Shown: piece by piece, positions 24,525 through 36,812 of the stretch
Layout: each line of letters opens with the position of its first letter
Position numbering within the stretch: the stretch's first letter is position 1
DNA from: Lasiosphaeris hirsuta
Lineage: Eukaryota; Ascomycota; Sordariomycetes; Sordariales; Lasiosphaeriaceae
Direction of reading: 5' to 3'
DNA length: 64,000 nucleotides
Assembly: GCA_030549175.1 (NCBI GenBank)
Contig: JAUKUA010000003.1
Coordinates: forward strand, 4,154,001 to 4,218,000
Position numbers and translations under genes: made by a program
The notes under the pieces: generated by a model
What the model was told of the DNA's origin: nothing
Database searches by the model: none
The model's input: only the letters and a program-made list of their open reading frames with translations

Positions 24525-24531
24525 TGAGTCA
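24525..24531. promoter_or_regulatory. TGAGTCA, Gcn4/CPC1-type element upstream of serC
   Basis: TGAGTCA inside CGTGAGTCACGTCA, 342 bp before the serC ATG; the same CGTGAGTCA nonamer precedes the serine-pathway dehydrogenase gene at 57471. Cross-pathway control is inferred. Confidence 0.4.
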
Positions 24532-24872
24532 CGTCATACTCTTCGCTGCAAGCCCCGACACCCGGGGAGATGCGCCTCTCATTAGTCGCGTTGCTCATTT
24601 TCTTTCACAGGATATGCGGGCTACTGGTGAAGGTGCAGCAAGCGCGATCCGTTCATTCCAATATCTGACTGTATACTATACAAGTATAGAGAACAATGCG
24701 GGGTTGGCATTGAGATCCAATCTTTTTTTCTCTGTCATCTTCGTTTTACGTCCCTAAACCAGTCCCTAAATCCGTAGCGGAGTCTACCTACAGCACCTAT
24801 TAACGAGCAGCTCAAGTCGAGTTTCGAGTCGGATCTACACCACTCACCTCGAATCAAGGAATCCAATCAAAA

Positions 24873-26276
24873 ATGCCTTCGCGTGCGGATATCACATACT
24901 TTGGCGCCGGCCCGGCCCTGCTGCCGACGGACGTGCTCGAGACGGCCGCGCAGGCCCTCCTCGACTTCAATGGCACCGGCCTAGGCATCGCCGAGCACAG
25001 TCACCGTTCCGAGCTGGCCACCAACATCATCAATGAGGCCAAAGCTGACCTGGCTTCATACCTAGACATCCCCACTGCCGAGTATGAGGTTCTCTTCATG
25101 CAGGGCGGTGGAACCGGCGAGTTTTCAGCTTCAATTTACAACCTGGTTGGCGCATGGGTTGCCCGCCAGCATGCTGCCGTGGTCATGGAGATCGGCGCCG
25201 ACGACGAGGCTGCTGCCGTTGCCGCCCTACGCAAGCGCGTTGAGTCTGACCTCAAGCTCGACTACATCGTGACCGGCGGCTGGTCCCTCAAGGCCTACCA
25301 GGAGGCCGTGCGCCTACTCGGACCCGAGTATGTCAACCTGGTTGCCGATGCCCGCACTGAGAATGGCGGCAAGTTTGGCAAGATTCCCGACCAGAGCACT
25401 TGGAAGCTCAGCAAGGATGCCGCCCTTGTCTACTACTGCGACAACGAGACGGTCGACGGTGTTGAGTTCCCCGGGTTCCCCCAGGCCTTGGCCCCCGGCC
25501 CCGACGGTACCGGCCCCATCGTTGTTGCTGATATGTCGTCCAATATCCTCTCGCGCCGCTTCCCTGCCACCAACTACTCACTCCTCTTTTTTGGCGCCCA
25601 AAAGAACCTCGGATCGACGGGCGTTACCGTGGCCGTCCTCAAGAAGGCCTTCCTGCCCCCTAACACGGTTCAGCCGAGCCCGACCCTGCTGCGCAAGTTA
25701 GGACTACCAATCCCGCCGATTGTGCTGCAATACGAGATCATTGCCAAAAACAACAGCCTGTACAACACGCTGAGCATCTTTGAGTAGGCTTCCTTCCTCG
25801 ACAACCCTGCGATGGTCATCCGAGTTGACGGTTTGTTTCTAGCGTATACATCGCCGGCCAAGTGCTCAAGAAGCTGCTCAGGACCTTCCCCGACAGAGTC
25901 GACGGCCAGGAGGCTTTGTCGGCCAAGAAGGCAAACCTCATATACGCCGCCCTGGATGCCCACCCGGACGTCTACAAGGTTGTCCCCGACAAGTCGGCAC
26001 GGTCGCGGATGAACATCTGCTTCCGCGTGACCAAAGTAAGCCATCCATGAGCAAGTGAGCCGAACCGTTTGGAACATGTATATACTAACCTCATCACGGA
26101 ACGGCGCCATTGACGAGTCTGAAAAGGCTTTCCTCAAGGAGTCGACGGCCATCGGCCTGACGGGTCTCAAGGGGCACCGCAGTGTCGGCGGCATTCGTGC
26201 CTCCAACTACAACTCAATTCCGCTTGAGGGCGCCGAGAAGCTGGCAAGGTTTATTGACGCTTTTGCCAAAGCCTAG
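24873..26276 (+). CDS. serC: Phosphoserine aminotransferase
   Basis: PLP enzyme converting 3-phosphohydroxypyruvate and glutamate to phosphoserine, second step of serine synthesis. Exon 1 is 24873-25783 and exon 2 is 25843-26035. Exon 3 ends at 26276; the first usable AG after the branch site places its start at 26118, giving 420 aa. Family motifs: [43 protein letters not shown] and the PLP lysine near 243 in [13 protein letters not shown]. The C-terminus has [20 protein letters not shown]. The second intron has a GTAAGC donor and a CTAAC branch at 26085-26089. The homologous acceptor position, just before AACGGCGCCATTGACGAG, reads CGG instead of an AG. Use of the GAG at 26115-26117 would drop about six conserved residues. 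Confidence 0.93.
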
Positions 26277-26640
26277 ATTGGGGGTTGGTGTGTGGGACTT
26301 GTGATGGAACGAGTTTGGGGGGGGGGGGCGCATTTGAGATCACAGGGTATAGCGGTGGCATGCATGCATACGAGAGATGGCGCTCATTGAGATGCGGCGA
26401 AGAATCGAGGCAGACTCGTGGTTTTGTTTATCACGGGTGTTCAACAAAAAGCATGGTGTGGACCGAGTTCAACGATTAGGTTGATGAAATTGAAACTGTT
26501 CTTCTTAGGGCTGTTATACCACGAGTACGAGGTACGAGTAGACGGTGTCCAAAAAGGGGGCAGTGAGATAAAGGTGTTTGCTCATTAGGGTTGAAAAATC
26601 ACCGGATCGCTCGCGAAATTTGCTGCGTACAACGCGCCTA
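26277..26640. other. Intergenic, convergent 3' regions
   Basis: Between serC (+) and the DUF2264 gene (-). Contains a 12-nt G run at 26317-26328; no gene. Confidence 0.5.
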
Positions 26641-29041
26641 TCAAGACGCACTTATCTCGTCAACCAGCCACGCCGGCACCTGAGGCAGCGCCTCCCACCC
26701 ATCCAAGTACGACTCCTTGGGTACGCCCTCCCCGCTCGGCTTCGCATAGATGGCCGAGATATACCACACGGCCTCCCCCTGTTTGATGGTATGCTGCAAG
26801 GTCGGGATCGTCGTCCGGCTCTCGACCAGGTTCGAGTTGGGATCCGCATTCACCAGCGTCGCCGTGCGCACGACGCCGCCCGCCTTGCTCTCGAGCGCGC
26901 GGATACCCACGGCGCCCTTGGACACGGCGAAGGCGCCGGCGGCCCCGGTCGCCCACGCCTCGGGCGTGCTGAGGTCGTAGTTGCCGATCAGCTTGGGCGA
27001 GGTGCCTTCGGCTCGGGCGGCGTCGTACAGGTCTAGGTAGCGCCCGTCGAGCGTGCGCTGGTTGGCGATGGCGAAGGCCCCGTCGGCCGTCATGACGTCG
27101 CGCCCCGCGCGGATGTGGTGCACGCGCAGGTGCCAGTTGGGGGTGGCGGGCACGGGCGGGAGTAGGTAGGTCTTGATGGCAACGTCGGGGAAGGGGGTCC
27201 ACAGGGAGACGAGGACGGGGGACGCGTCGGCCCCGGCCCCGCGCGTCTCGAGCGACGAGGTTGATAGCCGCCGCGTCTTCCAGTACTCGCCGCCGTCGTC
27301 TGACAGGCCGAGCTGCGACGCTAGCGCGTACTGCTCAAGCGTGAAGAGACCCGGCGGGACCGAGTAGGCGTAGGCGCTCGAGTAGGCGAAGCCGCCGTAC
27401 TTGGAGTGCGTGCCCTTCATCGGGTAGCTGCAGGCCTGGCCGGACGAGAGCAACATGCAATGGCCGCCGAGGTTGCTGGAGGGCGCTGTTAGGAACAATG
27501 AAAAGGGCTGGTGGATGGTGGGGTGGGTTTTACCTCATGATGTGTCCTGGCTGGGGGAGAGCCTTGACCTTGGGGATGACGGGCCAGGGGTCTTCCTCGG
27601 AGGAGGTCCAGAACGGATGGGTTTCTGGTACGGCCAGGCAGATAAAGGCGAGACAGGCCCAGTACTATTTTTTTTTTATATTTTTTTTTTTCATTATCAG
27701 CCAGAGCCCTAGAAGAGCGGAACTAGGGTCAAGTTCGTTGACTTACCGGGCTGCCAGGGCTATTGTAGTTCTCGGCCATCTGTTTTCCCTGTGAGAGGCA
27801 TCCAGCAAGTTCTTGTGGTGGTTAGATACTCACATACATGTTTGGGTAGGAATACCCAATCGTCAAGGTACCGCTCGGGCTCCACATATCGTGCTGTGTC
27901 TGCCACCATCTAAAGTGACGGAGGACAATTCCCTTGACCATTCCCCAGGTCAGGGGGGCCGGTAGCTCGATGTCGGCATACGCGATAGCGCCCCAGAAGG
28001 ATACCATGGCGAATCTGTACCCAACGCTACGGCCAAAGGGGATTGACCGGCCTTGGTAAAGGGTGTTAGATTTGTACCCCTGGACTTTTATCTCTCAGAC
28101 TCACGCTCTCACCTTCTTTGTCATAGTAATGAACCAGATCGAGAGCTGCCAGCTGAGCTCTCTTCTTGAACTCGGCAGCCCGCTCCGGCTCGTCCTCGGC
28201 AGCTAGCTTGGCATAAAGCAGCTGAAGGAAGTGGATAGCAAAGCTCGAGGAGTAGTAGTCCATCTCTATACGTCTTTGTGAGTTATGCAGGACGCCGGAA
28301 AGGGGCAAAGGGGGGGGGTAGGAAGACCTACGATGAATGCCCTCCGGGCCGTCATTCGACCAGCCGTCTCCACGGTAAAACGTGTTCAGGTGTTCAATAT
28401 CGGCATCCAGCCGCTCCTGGGAGAACTTGCCGCCCTGTTTCTTCAGCCCTAGGTTCGCGAAAACGCGGAACCATAGCCAATTGGTATTTGGCATGCTACC
28501 CAGGGAGCCAAGTCAGCCACCATCCCGGCCAAGATACGACAGCAGCTACCAGACCAACCTACTTCTTCTCGTTGATCGAGTTCCCCAGCCACGCCTCCAC
28601 ATTCCCCCTCTCCCTCTCACTCAGCCCCTCCCAGATCTGAGGCGCCACGGCCAGGGCGTAGCCCAGGGGGCACATCTCGACCATGCGCTGGTCGTTGTCG
28701 CGCGGGAAGCCCCAGAACTCGTCGCTGTCGGGATCGGTGCCGGCGCGGATGCCGTCGATCCACCACTGGGTGCCGCGGTACTCGCCGCCGCCGGCGAGTA
28801 GGCACGCGAGGCCCCACAGGGGCCGGCAGATGCCCTCGACCTCGGAGGCGGTCTGGTCGAAGCGGACGGCGGTGGCGCCGGGGCAGCGGACGCGGGCCTT
28901 CTGGGGCGAGAAGAAGGGCTCGAGCGGGTCGAGTAGGGTGCGGAGTAGGTCCTGGACCGAGGCGCGGTCGCTGAGCGCCACGCGGGCGAACGGGTGCACG
29001 CCGTCGTAGCCGAGGACGAGGCCTGTTTTGGCGTCGGCCAT
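26641..29041 (-). CDS. DUF2264 domain protein
   Basis: Fungal/bacterial DUF2264 family, predicted alpha/alpha-toroid fold related to glycoside hydrolases; no substrate can be named. Seven exons: 29041-28563, 28495-28332, 28265-28113, 28051-27834, 27779-27747, 27664-27534 and 27475-26641, giving 670 aa. Recognisable blocks are [17 protein letters not shown] and [20 protein letters not shown]. Across joins they are [40 protein letters not shown] and [20 protein letters not shown]. These are followed by [20 protein letters not shown]. Exon 5 is only 33 nt, exactly eleven codons ([11 protein letters not shown]), and the intron after it contains two long A runs (T on the + strand, 27668-27691). 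No signal peptide is seen, so the protein is probably cytosolic. Confidence 0.87.
27668..27691. repeat. Poly-T tracts inside a DUF2264 intron
   Basis: Two runs of about ten and eleven T separated by ATA, on the + strand. On the transcribed strand they form the A-rich 3' half of the intron, next to the TAG acceptor. Confidence 0.8.
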
Positions 29042-29687
29042 GATTATCTACGAGGGTGGGTTGGTGGCTTTCTAGACTGAACAAGGCTTAATTAAGCTGT
29101 AGCTTCTCCGAGAGCAAAGAGAGGAAGGAGGAAGAGGGAAGAGGAGGGCTGAAGCAATGAGACACCGCCGACAGTCAAATCCCCCCCCCCCCCCCCCAAA
29201 TGGTGGAGACCACGGCCTGGAAGATGTCGTCTCGGATGAGGGGTTGCTTCGCTCTGGCTTGGGGTTTCTGCAGGGGCCGAGATTCGCGGCTAATTGCAAA
29301 GTTGTTGGGGATGGGAGGGGTGAAGGAAGAACTCAGCCAGGCCAGGCGTAGCACCCCCGCAGGATACAGCTCCTAGCTTGGATCTATGCACAAGAGAGAT
29401 AAATAACAATACCCCTGAATCCTTGCCAACTTTTGAGCAAACCTAGCTGAGCGCCTGTATCCAACCCCGACCCTACAAATACATAACCCCTCAACACTAG
29501 GTTCCTTTCGATCATGTACTGCTGATGCTTCCGCATCCATTTCAACTGAGCTTTAGTGTAGACATTACGTACTTATATGCATGGGTTATGCTCTCTTGAA
29601 TCGAAGTGCCGGATTGGTGATATGTGAATGTACGAGCCACTAATCAAAGTGCCCTTCCAGGACGCTATGCCTGTACACTGCCGCGAA
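29042..29687. other. Intergenic: DUF2264 promoter and formin 3' region
   Basis: No gene. A 17-nt C run occupies 29181-29197. Confidence 0.5.
29181..29197. repeat. Poly-C tract (17 nt)
   Basis: Uninterrupted cytosine run about 140 bp upstream of the DUF2264 start codon. Confidence 0.85.
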
Positions 29688-32600
29688 CTACTCCGCGCTC
29701 GGCGTTGGAGGAACTTCCGGTGCGTCCCCGTCCTCTTTGCCCCCATCTCCGTTTGTCCCTGAGTGGGCCTTCTCCCTTCGCTTCCTCCTCATCTTCCTCT
29801 CTTCGTCTGCCGTCTGCCTCCTCGACTTCCTTAAACTCTCCCGCTTCTCTACATCGGCCGGGTCCTCCGCCCCGTCGCCTCTCATTCCCTGCAGCAGTGC
29901 TGCAGCCCGCGCTGCCACGTCGTCCTCCTCTTCCTCGGCCTCTTTCATCGGACTTAGAATATCGGGGCTCAAGACTGTTCCTTCGTCGTCCGTCCGCCCC
30001 GAACTTGCGCTCCTCGCGCTTTGAAGCCCGACCTCCACCTCGGGGATCTCGTTGAATTCCGGAATCTGTTGGCCTGAAGCAACGCGAACTTGATGCCTGT
30101 CCTTGAGTCGCGCCCTCCTTCTCCTGTCTCTTTGGTCTCTGGTCTGCGGCGCCGCTGCTCGGAGCTTCTCGAGCAGACTGTCCATCGCCCCCGTGCTAGT
30201 TGGGCTGGCCGGTGAAGGCTCGCCACTGACTGCCGCCGCCGACTTGAGCTGCGCATTCTTGCGCTTCATCGAAGCCTCGTTGCGTCGCCGCGTCTCTTCG
30301 GCCTGCACGTTTTTGTCGCGTGACCTCTTCCACTCCGAAATGAACATGGCGAGCTTGGCAAAGAAGTCGCGCCGGGCATTCTCATCGGTCGGGTCCTCGC
30401 CATAGAATGCCATAATGTCGTTATAGGTACTTATCATGACCTCCAGATACAGCTGCATTTGCTCCGCCTTGAAACGGGCGTCCTTCATACAGCGCTGCAC
30501 AATCTGTGACACACGATCTTGTGGGTGAAACTTCTTCGGGTCCGAGAGATTACCCGAGTCTAGCGACATTTGTACATTCTTGATGTTGTCGATATATCTT
30601 TTGGCGTCTGCTTGGAGCTGCTCGATATTGATCTTCTGCGCTGCCATGACACCTCCGATGTCATCGGCAAAGCCTTCCCACTCTGGATACTGTTGGCGGA
30701 CGATACGTTCAACGAGATCGGCCAGCGTAGACTCGTTCTTATCATCCTTAACCATGCCTAACCTAGCCAGGGAAGAGAGCTTGAAGCCGCGAGCTTGCTT
30801 GTTCGCATCGTTCATGTAGTTGCCAATATCCAGGATGAGTCCGAGGACATTCATCAACGAGACAGAGTCCCGGAGTGACTCGGATAGGCTGACGACCTGG
30901 CGCATCTTCTCGCTAATCTCCTCGTAGTCAGCTTCGTAACTGCGAGTAAGCGCTAGAGCGCGCATCCTGCTCTTCCAATAATGGTGTAGCTCGAAGGCTG
31001 TCTGCAGGTATATTTGATCCTGTCTGGTCAGTTCGGCTGGGTCTTGTTCCCGATTTTCCTTGTTGGCTTCTGGACCCGTCCAGTCTTTGCTGTACGGGGC
31101 CATCAGTTTTGCTACGTTGTCAGAGATATTGCACATGTCATCCTTCTGCAAGAAGTCCATGACAACATTGTTATCCAGTACTTCTTTCTCGCAGTGGATG
31201 ATGATTTGCACCACTTTGTCGACGGAATAGCTGGAGAATTTGGACAGAGCAATTTCTGGTCATGGTCAGTTCCTGATGTCTGTGCTGTTATGGGGAATTG
31301 CCTACCGAACGCTTTCCGTAGATCGTTGCTGATGATTTGCTTCCTATCATCCTTCTTGGCACCAGCCGCACCGAGTCGCTTGATTTCCTTGGCCATGAAG
31401 AGCTTCTCGACCTCATCAAGAATACCCTTGCGGCTAAGTTCAAGATACTTCTCTTCTCTCTCTTCCACCGATGGCGTATGTGCAGCCCAATGGGTGGTAA
31501 GCGGAGAGTCAACCTTGTCCCAATGAAACGCCTTGAGCTTCTTCTTCGGCCGAACGACTGGCAAGCCGATACCTGATGCAGCGGCAAAAGACTGCTGCTG
31601 AGCAAGGAAGTGGCCTGACATACCGCCGGGCATTGGCGGTGGTGGCGGCGGTGGCATGCCCTTGCCGCCGGGCATAGGCGGTGGAGGGGGCGGAGGCGGA
31701 GGCGGAGGGCCACCCGGGAGCTTGCCGGGCATCGGGGGCGGGGGTGGAGGCGGAGGCGGTGGTGGGGCACCGGGAAGGGAGCCCGGCATTGGTGGAGGTG
31801 GCGGCGGAGGCGGCGGTGGTGGGGCTCCCGGGATCTGGCCGGGCACCGGGGGCGGTGGAGGTGCCGGTGGAGGGGCGCCTGGAATCTGGCTGGGCATTGG
31901 CGGCGGCGGTGGTGGAGGAGGCGGGGGCCCGCTGCCAGCACTAGTGATTTGAATCCTTGGAGGTTCATTGTCGCTTGGTGTGACAGGTGCTTGTGATTCC
32001 ATGCTAGGATGAGATGGGCCAGTCGTGACACCGTCGCCATCTTCCGAGTCACTGGCATCAAACCTCTTGACTTTACCGGCCATCTCACTGAACATACCGT
32101 TGGCCTGTTTGGGATCGAGAAGGGGTCGTTTGATCTCGACTATCCGGGGCTTCTCGTAGACCACGCCATGCTCGTCTCTCTCCATGTCCTCTTCCTCCAA
32201 GACGCCTTCGATTGGCTCCCCACGGGAGTTGATGGGCTTCCTCGGTATCTTGGTCGATCTCTTCACGCTTCCGAGCATGCTATTAGTGAAGTCCCTTGGC
32301 GGGGTGCCCGCGTCGGTGGTATTGTCTTCGTAGCCCCCATCCATCTCCTCGCGCAAGGCCCGCAGTCTATCCGAGGGACCAACAGCCTCGCCCCATACTC
32401 TGCCCTCAAGCTTGAACTGGGTCTTCTGGCGCTCGATTTGCATCTGGAGACGCTCCATGAGCCGATCTCGGTCGAGGATACCTTGCATGCGGGCAGGATC
32501 TTCCTCGCCCAACTTAGCGCCGCCCTTGACGGCGTTAGATGCGGCAACATCCTGTGCGTCGCGAAGCATGAGGTATAACTCTCGCGTTTCCAACTCATAA

Positions 32601-35014
32601 CGCTGTGCCTCCTTGGATCGGACAGCCTGCATGGTCTCCAGTTCGGACTTTAGTCCTTCGGTCCGTCTCCTCTGCGCTTCGATAAACCGGGACTGCTCAT
32701 CGATCTGCTTTTGGAGTTTGGCAACCAGACCATCAGCACCGAGCGCCAGCCTCTCTTTCACCTCGTCCCTCTCTGCCATAGCGGCATCCGCTATCTGCCG
32801 GGCTTCGAGGGCTTCATCGAGAGCTTGACGAGCCTCTGAGTCGGTGTGTAGTTTGTCTAGCAGACTTTGTACAGTGAAGTTGAGGCTTTGCTTCAGGTCC
32901 ATGTCCGGCAGCCGCCGATCCATGGCCACATAGCTAAGCATTGAGTCTACTAACTGAAACATGCGCAGCCGTTCCTCACCATCATTATCCCTAATCAGGA
33001 GCAAATGCTGAAGGGCCGAGATAAAATAATCCTGGGTCCTGCTTCCCTTGAGTCGCTGCTGGATCGCGTCCACGATTTGCACTGGATCGTTGAGATCCTT
33101 GACCTCGCCGTCAACGCTATCCTTGATACTGCTGTTCTCCTTCTCGAGCATGTCCTCATAGTCGATTGCCTCGTTTGTACGGAACCTCTCAACCTGCTTG
33201 TCGATCAATTCGTACTGGAAGGCATCCATCTTGGTAAGGATTCGCTTGATGCCGCATGCTGTAAACTGGGCCCTGATATGCACACGCATCTGGAGATCCT
33301 TCTCGGGGGCATCGATCAACATGTTGATGAGAATAAGCGTGGCGACAGCGTATTCCATCAGTAGGTTCTCCATACCGACGCCTCCGCTGCGCACTTCCTC
33401 GCTGGCGCCGACAAGACTACCCATCTTTCCTCGGCCGTCGACTGTGACCTCCACAAGGCGCATCCAGGCGTCAAACCGCCCGTTTTCGCCTTGCTGACTC
33501 TTGACCACATCCATGGCCTCGATAACCTTGATGTGCCCCTTGCCATCGGCCCAATGGCACAGAAATGTCAAGACCTCGCTGACGAGTTTCCGGGTGGTGA
33601 GTCGGGGCGAGATTAGCGATGTGGCCAAGGATACAATAACTTGCTGGTGAGCCAGGGCATCATCCGCCCCGAACTTGTTGTTCATCAAGGCCTTGAGGCA
33701 TTTGACAATTTCGTACTCCCTATCCAGATTTTTGTCCCCCTTTCCTGTTTCGGGCGCCGGGCCCATGGCCGTCTTACGGTTGATTTTGAAGAGAACATTA
33801 GTCAAAGCCACCTGACCTTGACACTCGATAAAGCGTTTGACCCAGCCGATTTGCTGGGTTCGTAAGTTGACCTCCAAGCTGCCCAAACCCTTGGTGTCGA
33901 GCGTGTTGTCCATGACTTTGCGTACATACCACTCCGGGCTATCCTCTACATCTGAGTACTGGGTGATGTCGACACTGCTATACTGGCCAATCCTAGCGGT
34001 CTGCCTGCGTTTCTGCTCGCCCTGCCACTCGGTGAGACGGTCCTGGTAGATCAGTGTCCATTTCTTGCCCGCAGGATAAGCAACCATCTGGCGTTTCGCC
34101 TGGTCGGGCAGGTTGTGCCATCCTCGCTTCTGCATCAGGGCAAGGAACATTTGTTCAATCACAAAGTCGTCGTCGGGTTTGGGGAAATTGAACCCTTCAC
34201 TCCCTCCTCCGCTACCCCCGCCTCCGCCTCCTCCTCCTCCTCCTCCTCCTGCAGTCCCAGGGGGTTTCGTTAGGCGGTGGGATTCCCTTTGCGACTGCTG
34301 GGATAGGTATGAAGATTGGGTCGAGGCGCTGGGGAGCGATACTTGTGCTAATCTCGATGAGCGATCTGGTGTAGGTTGGCCATGATAGGGTCCTCCATTA
34401 CCTGACAAAATACTCGATTGGTCGGCCGACGTGCGGCCACCATTTGTCACGTATGAGTTATACCTCGAATTATGAGACCCAGCGGCGCCACTGTCCCGCA
34501 CCGGCCCCCATTGCTGGAGCTGGGTCTGACGGCCCGTTGAAGCCATTGTGACATTCGAGGTCCCGGGGGGCGGGCGTGGCCCGGGTACATATGGATTGGC
34601 ATTGTATTGAGATGCTTCGATGGTTGGGTATTGGTGGAAATCACTGGTGGCCATGTTCAAATGGTGTGGTAAGGGCTCTCGCCGCACGGGCATCTGGCTC
34701 GGGTCTGGGAGGTAGTTGACGGGAATGGGCGAGCGACGGTCAGCGGAGACACTCTCATAGGGGATCGTCGTCATGACTCCGGCCATCATGTTAAGGCCCG
34801 ATTCGGGCGTGTTTGGGCGGTCTATCGAGACAACAGATGACTCTCGATGGTGGCGTGAGCTGCGCGATGTGACGGTGCTCGAGGCGTCGTAGTCGACAGA
34901 CAGATAGCGGGCCTCATCGCTTGTGTTCCGCTTGTCGACCTTGTTCTTGGCCCGGGAGAAGAAAGACGAAGCCTTGCCCCCGGAGGAGGTCCTGGACTTG
35001 TCGTGGGACGACAT
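29688..35014 (-). CDS. Formin of the Bni1/SepA/Cdc12 type
   Basis: Actin nucleator that builds linear cables at hyphal tips and septa. Exons 35014-31306 and 31255-29688 encode 1758 aa; the 50-nt intron (GTAGGC to GACCAG) joins RKAF|EIALSKFSSYSVDKVV. Domains in order: a disordered N-terminus of about 260 aa with a Gly run; a GTPase-binding/FH3 region from about residue 270 (DDDFVIEQMFLALMQKRGWH); and a coiled coil near 750-880. FH1 covers about 1025-1145, with at least five polyproline blocks separated by MPG/IPGAP linkers. FH2 spans about 1155-1560 (KKLKAFHWDKVDSPLTTHWA, LGLILDIGNYMNDANKQARG). The autoregulatory DAD is MDSLLEKLRAAAPQTRDQRD near 1594, followed by an RRRRAR basic patch. Filamentous ascomycetes usually have one such formin. 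Confidence 0.94.
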
Positions 35015-36812
35015 GGCCTCAGCGGGACGCGTGAACAGCCGGCGCTCTTCCCGTCGATTTGCAAGCCACGGGCGTATGGATTCTCAGTCGAGCCGGTACG
35101 GGACCTAGCAATCAATGCGGTGCGGTGGACCGGCTCAAGTGAAATGGGTTACTGCCGTCAATGGACTCGGTGTCTCAGGCCCAGGCATCGCATCGCATCA
35201 TTTTCTTGGAGGGCGACAAGGGTCTGAATCCACCGATTCGCAGAGCCGGGGGTGGGCTTTCTGTGCATGAAATCGGTAACGTTTAGCATAAGGACTGGCC
35301 GAGGACACTCGCCAAGGTTTTTGCATGGTGGGAAATCGAACGGAACCCAGACATACGGGTGTGGAATTTCCTAACAGTTTGGTAGCCTGACAGACTGGAG
35401 AAAAGTAAAGGTGGGGAGCTGGCTGAGGGAAGCGCCGCAAGTTCGCGTTGATCTGTCAATGTGTATCGTGACCGTTGAGGGGGGGGGAGCGCGAGGGCGG
35501 CTCGATTGAGACAACGGGGGCGGCGACGAAAGTAGGGTTTGGTTCGGCAGAATGAGCGATGGAGTGTTTGCGAAACACCTCCGTGATGTTTTAGTTCTGG
35601 GGAGCCAAGTCACTCGGTCGCTCAGGTGGGAAATGGAGGCAGAGTAGCAGACGCAATGCAGAATCTCGGAATCGATAAGGCGAAGTTGACAAAGGGGTTT
35701 GCCGTCTGAAACGGGTTAGCGGGAGATCCCCCTGTCACGCAAGACACTTCGCGGGGGGGCGTAGCCGTGGGCCTCTGCACTTGCGATGCCCGAGCTCCAA
35801 TGGGATGCAACTGGAGCCCTGTGGCCACTCCACTCTCGTCGGAGCGTCTCCCGTCGGCAGAACGAAACATGATGATTTCAACACGAGATTCTGACTTGCG
35901 GAGAGAGTTCTGGGATGAGGTCATCTAAGTGTGCAGCCCGTCAAGTTTCCGACGACAGACGTGATGGAGCCTTGTTTCTACTTGGGCTCGCAAGAATTGC
36001 CGACTCGAGTTTCAGTCAGAGGCTCGCAATGTTCAGTCCACGGTCTGAGGTTGGTAGCCGCGGGTGAGAAGATGGCACGGGCATTGTATTGCGAACCACC
36101 TGCTCTACCACTTGCATGTGGGCGTGCAGCAGACGCCAGCTAGCCAATACATACTGCAGCGATTAGCCAATACTTAAAGCGGGCGTGGCTGGCACCAGAA
36201 GCCAAGAGCCCATGATAATGTGCCTCCAGATTACTTCGACAGGAGATAGATGGATGAGAAGAGGCAGAGACAAGGCTGACAGGCAGGCGCGCTTTTGGGC
36301 GAGTTTCTATCCGTATATTGACATAGAGAGCCTTGAGATTATAGACAGTGTACATCTGGCGATGCAGACTTTCAGAAAGAGGAAGTTCTCAAGGTCACAC
36401 ACGGCCTGTCCGTGTTGAGGAGTCCTGCACAGTTCAGGAGTTCTGAATGTGGTCCAAGGCCCATTTTCGCGCCTTGCCCAATTGGATGGACGCCACTGAC
36501 GGGGGAGGTCCACCGAATCCGATGGGACTGTCAGCCCCACTTTTGCCGACGTCCCACCAGGCGCCTCGTGCCCGCCAGCCAGCCGATTACGTATGACCGC
36601 TGCATATCGTGAAAGTGATTCTTGGCCGTCAAGCCGACTTCAGCCTTACCGTGGCTTTCTTTGCTGCTTCCCCCTCCATCGCGGCTCGTCGAGGCCGGTG
36701 TTTCTCCGGACCTCTAGCGTTGTTCTCCCGGTTCTTCCAATTGCTCGTGCTACTGCGCAGACACGCGACAAAACCAAAATAGATCCTCAGCTAATTAGGG
36801 GACGGTTCAAAC
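35015..36812. other. 1.8-kb divergent intergenic region
   Basis: Formin promoter side and upstream region of the small membrane protein gene. Short frames only; a G run near 35480-35488. No gene supported. Confidence 0.5.

Larger units (their letters stand above)
22791..24872. other. 2.1-kb divergent intergenic region
   Basis: Separates the dehydrogenase (-) from serC (+). Short frames (for example 22791-23429 minus, 23558-23989 plus) have no family resemblance. G- and C-runs occur near 22925-22942 and 24334-24346. A TGAGTCA element lies at 24525. Confidence 0.5.

Noticed and set aside
26660..27202. 180-codon Arg-rich minus-strand frame
   Set aside because: Frame shadow of the GC-rich last exon of the DUF2264 gene.
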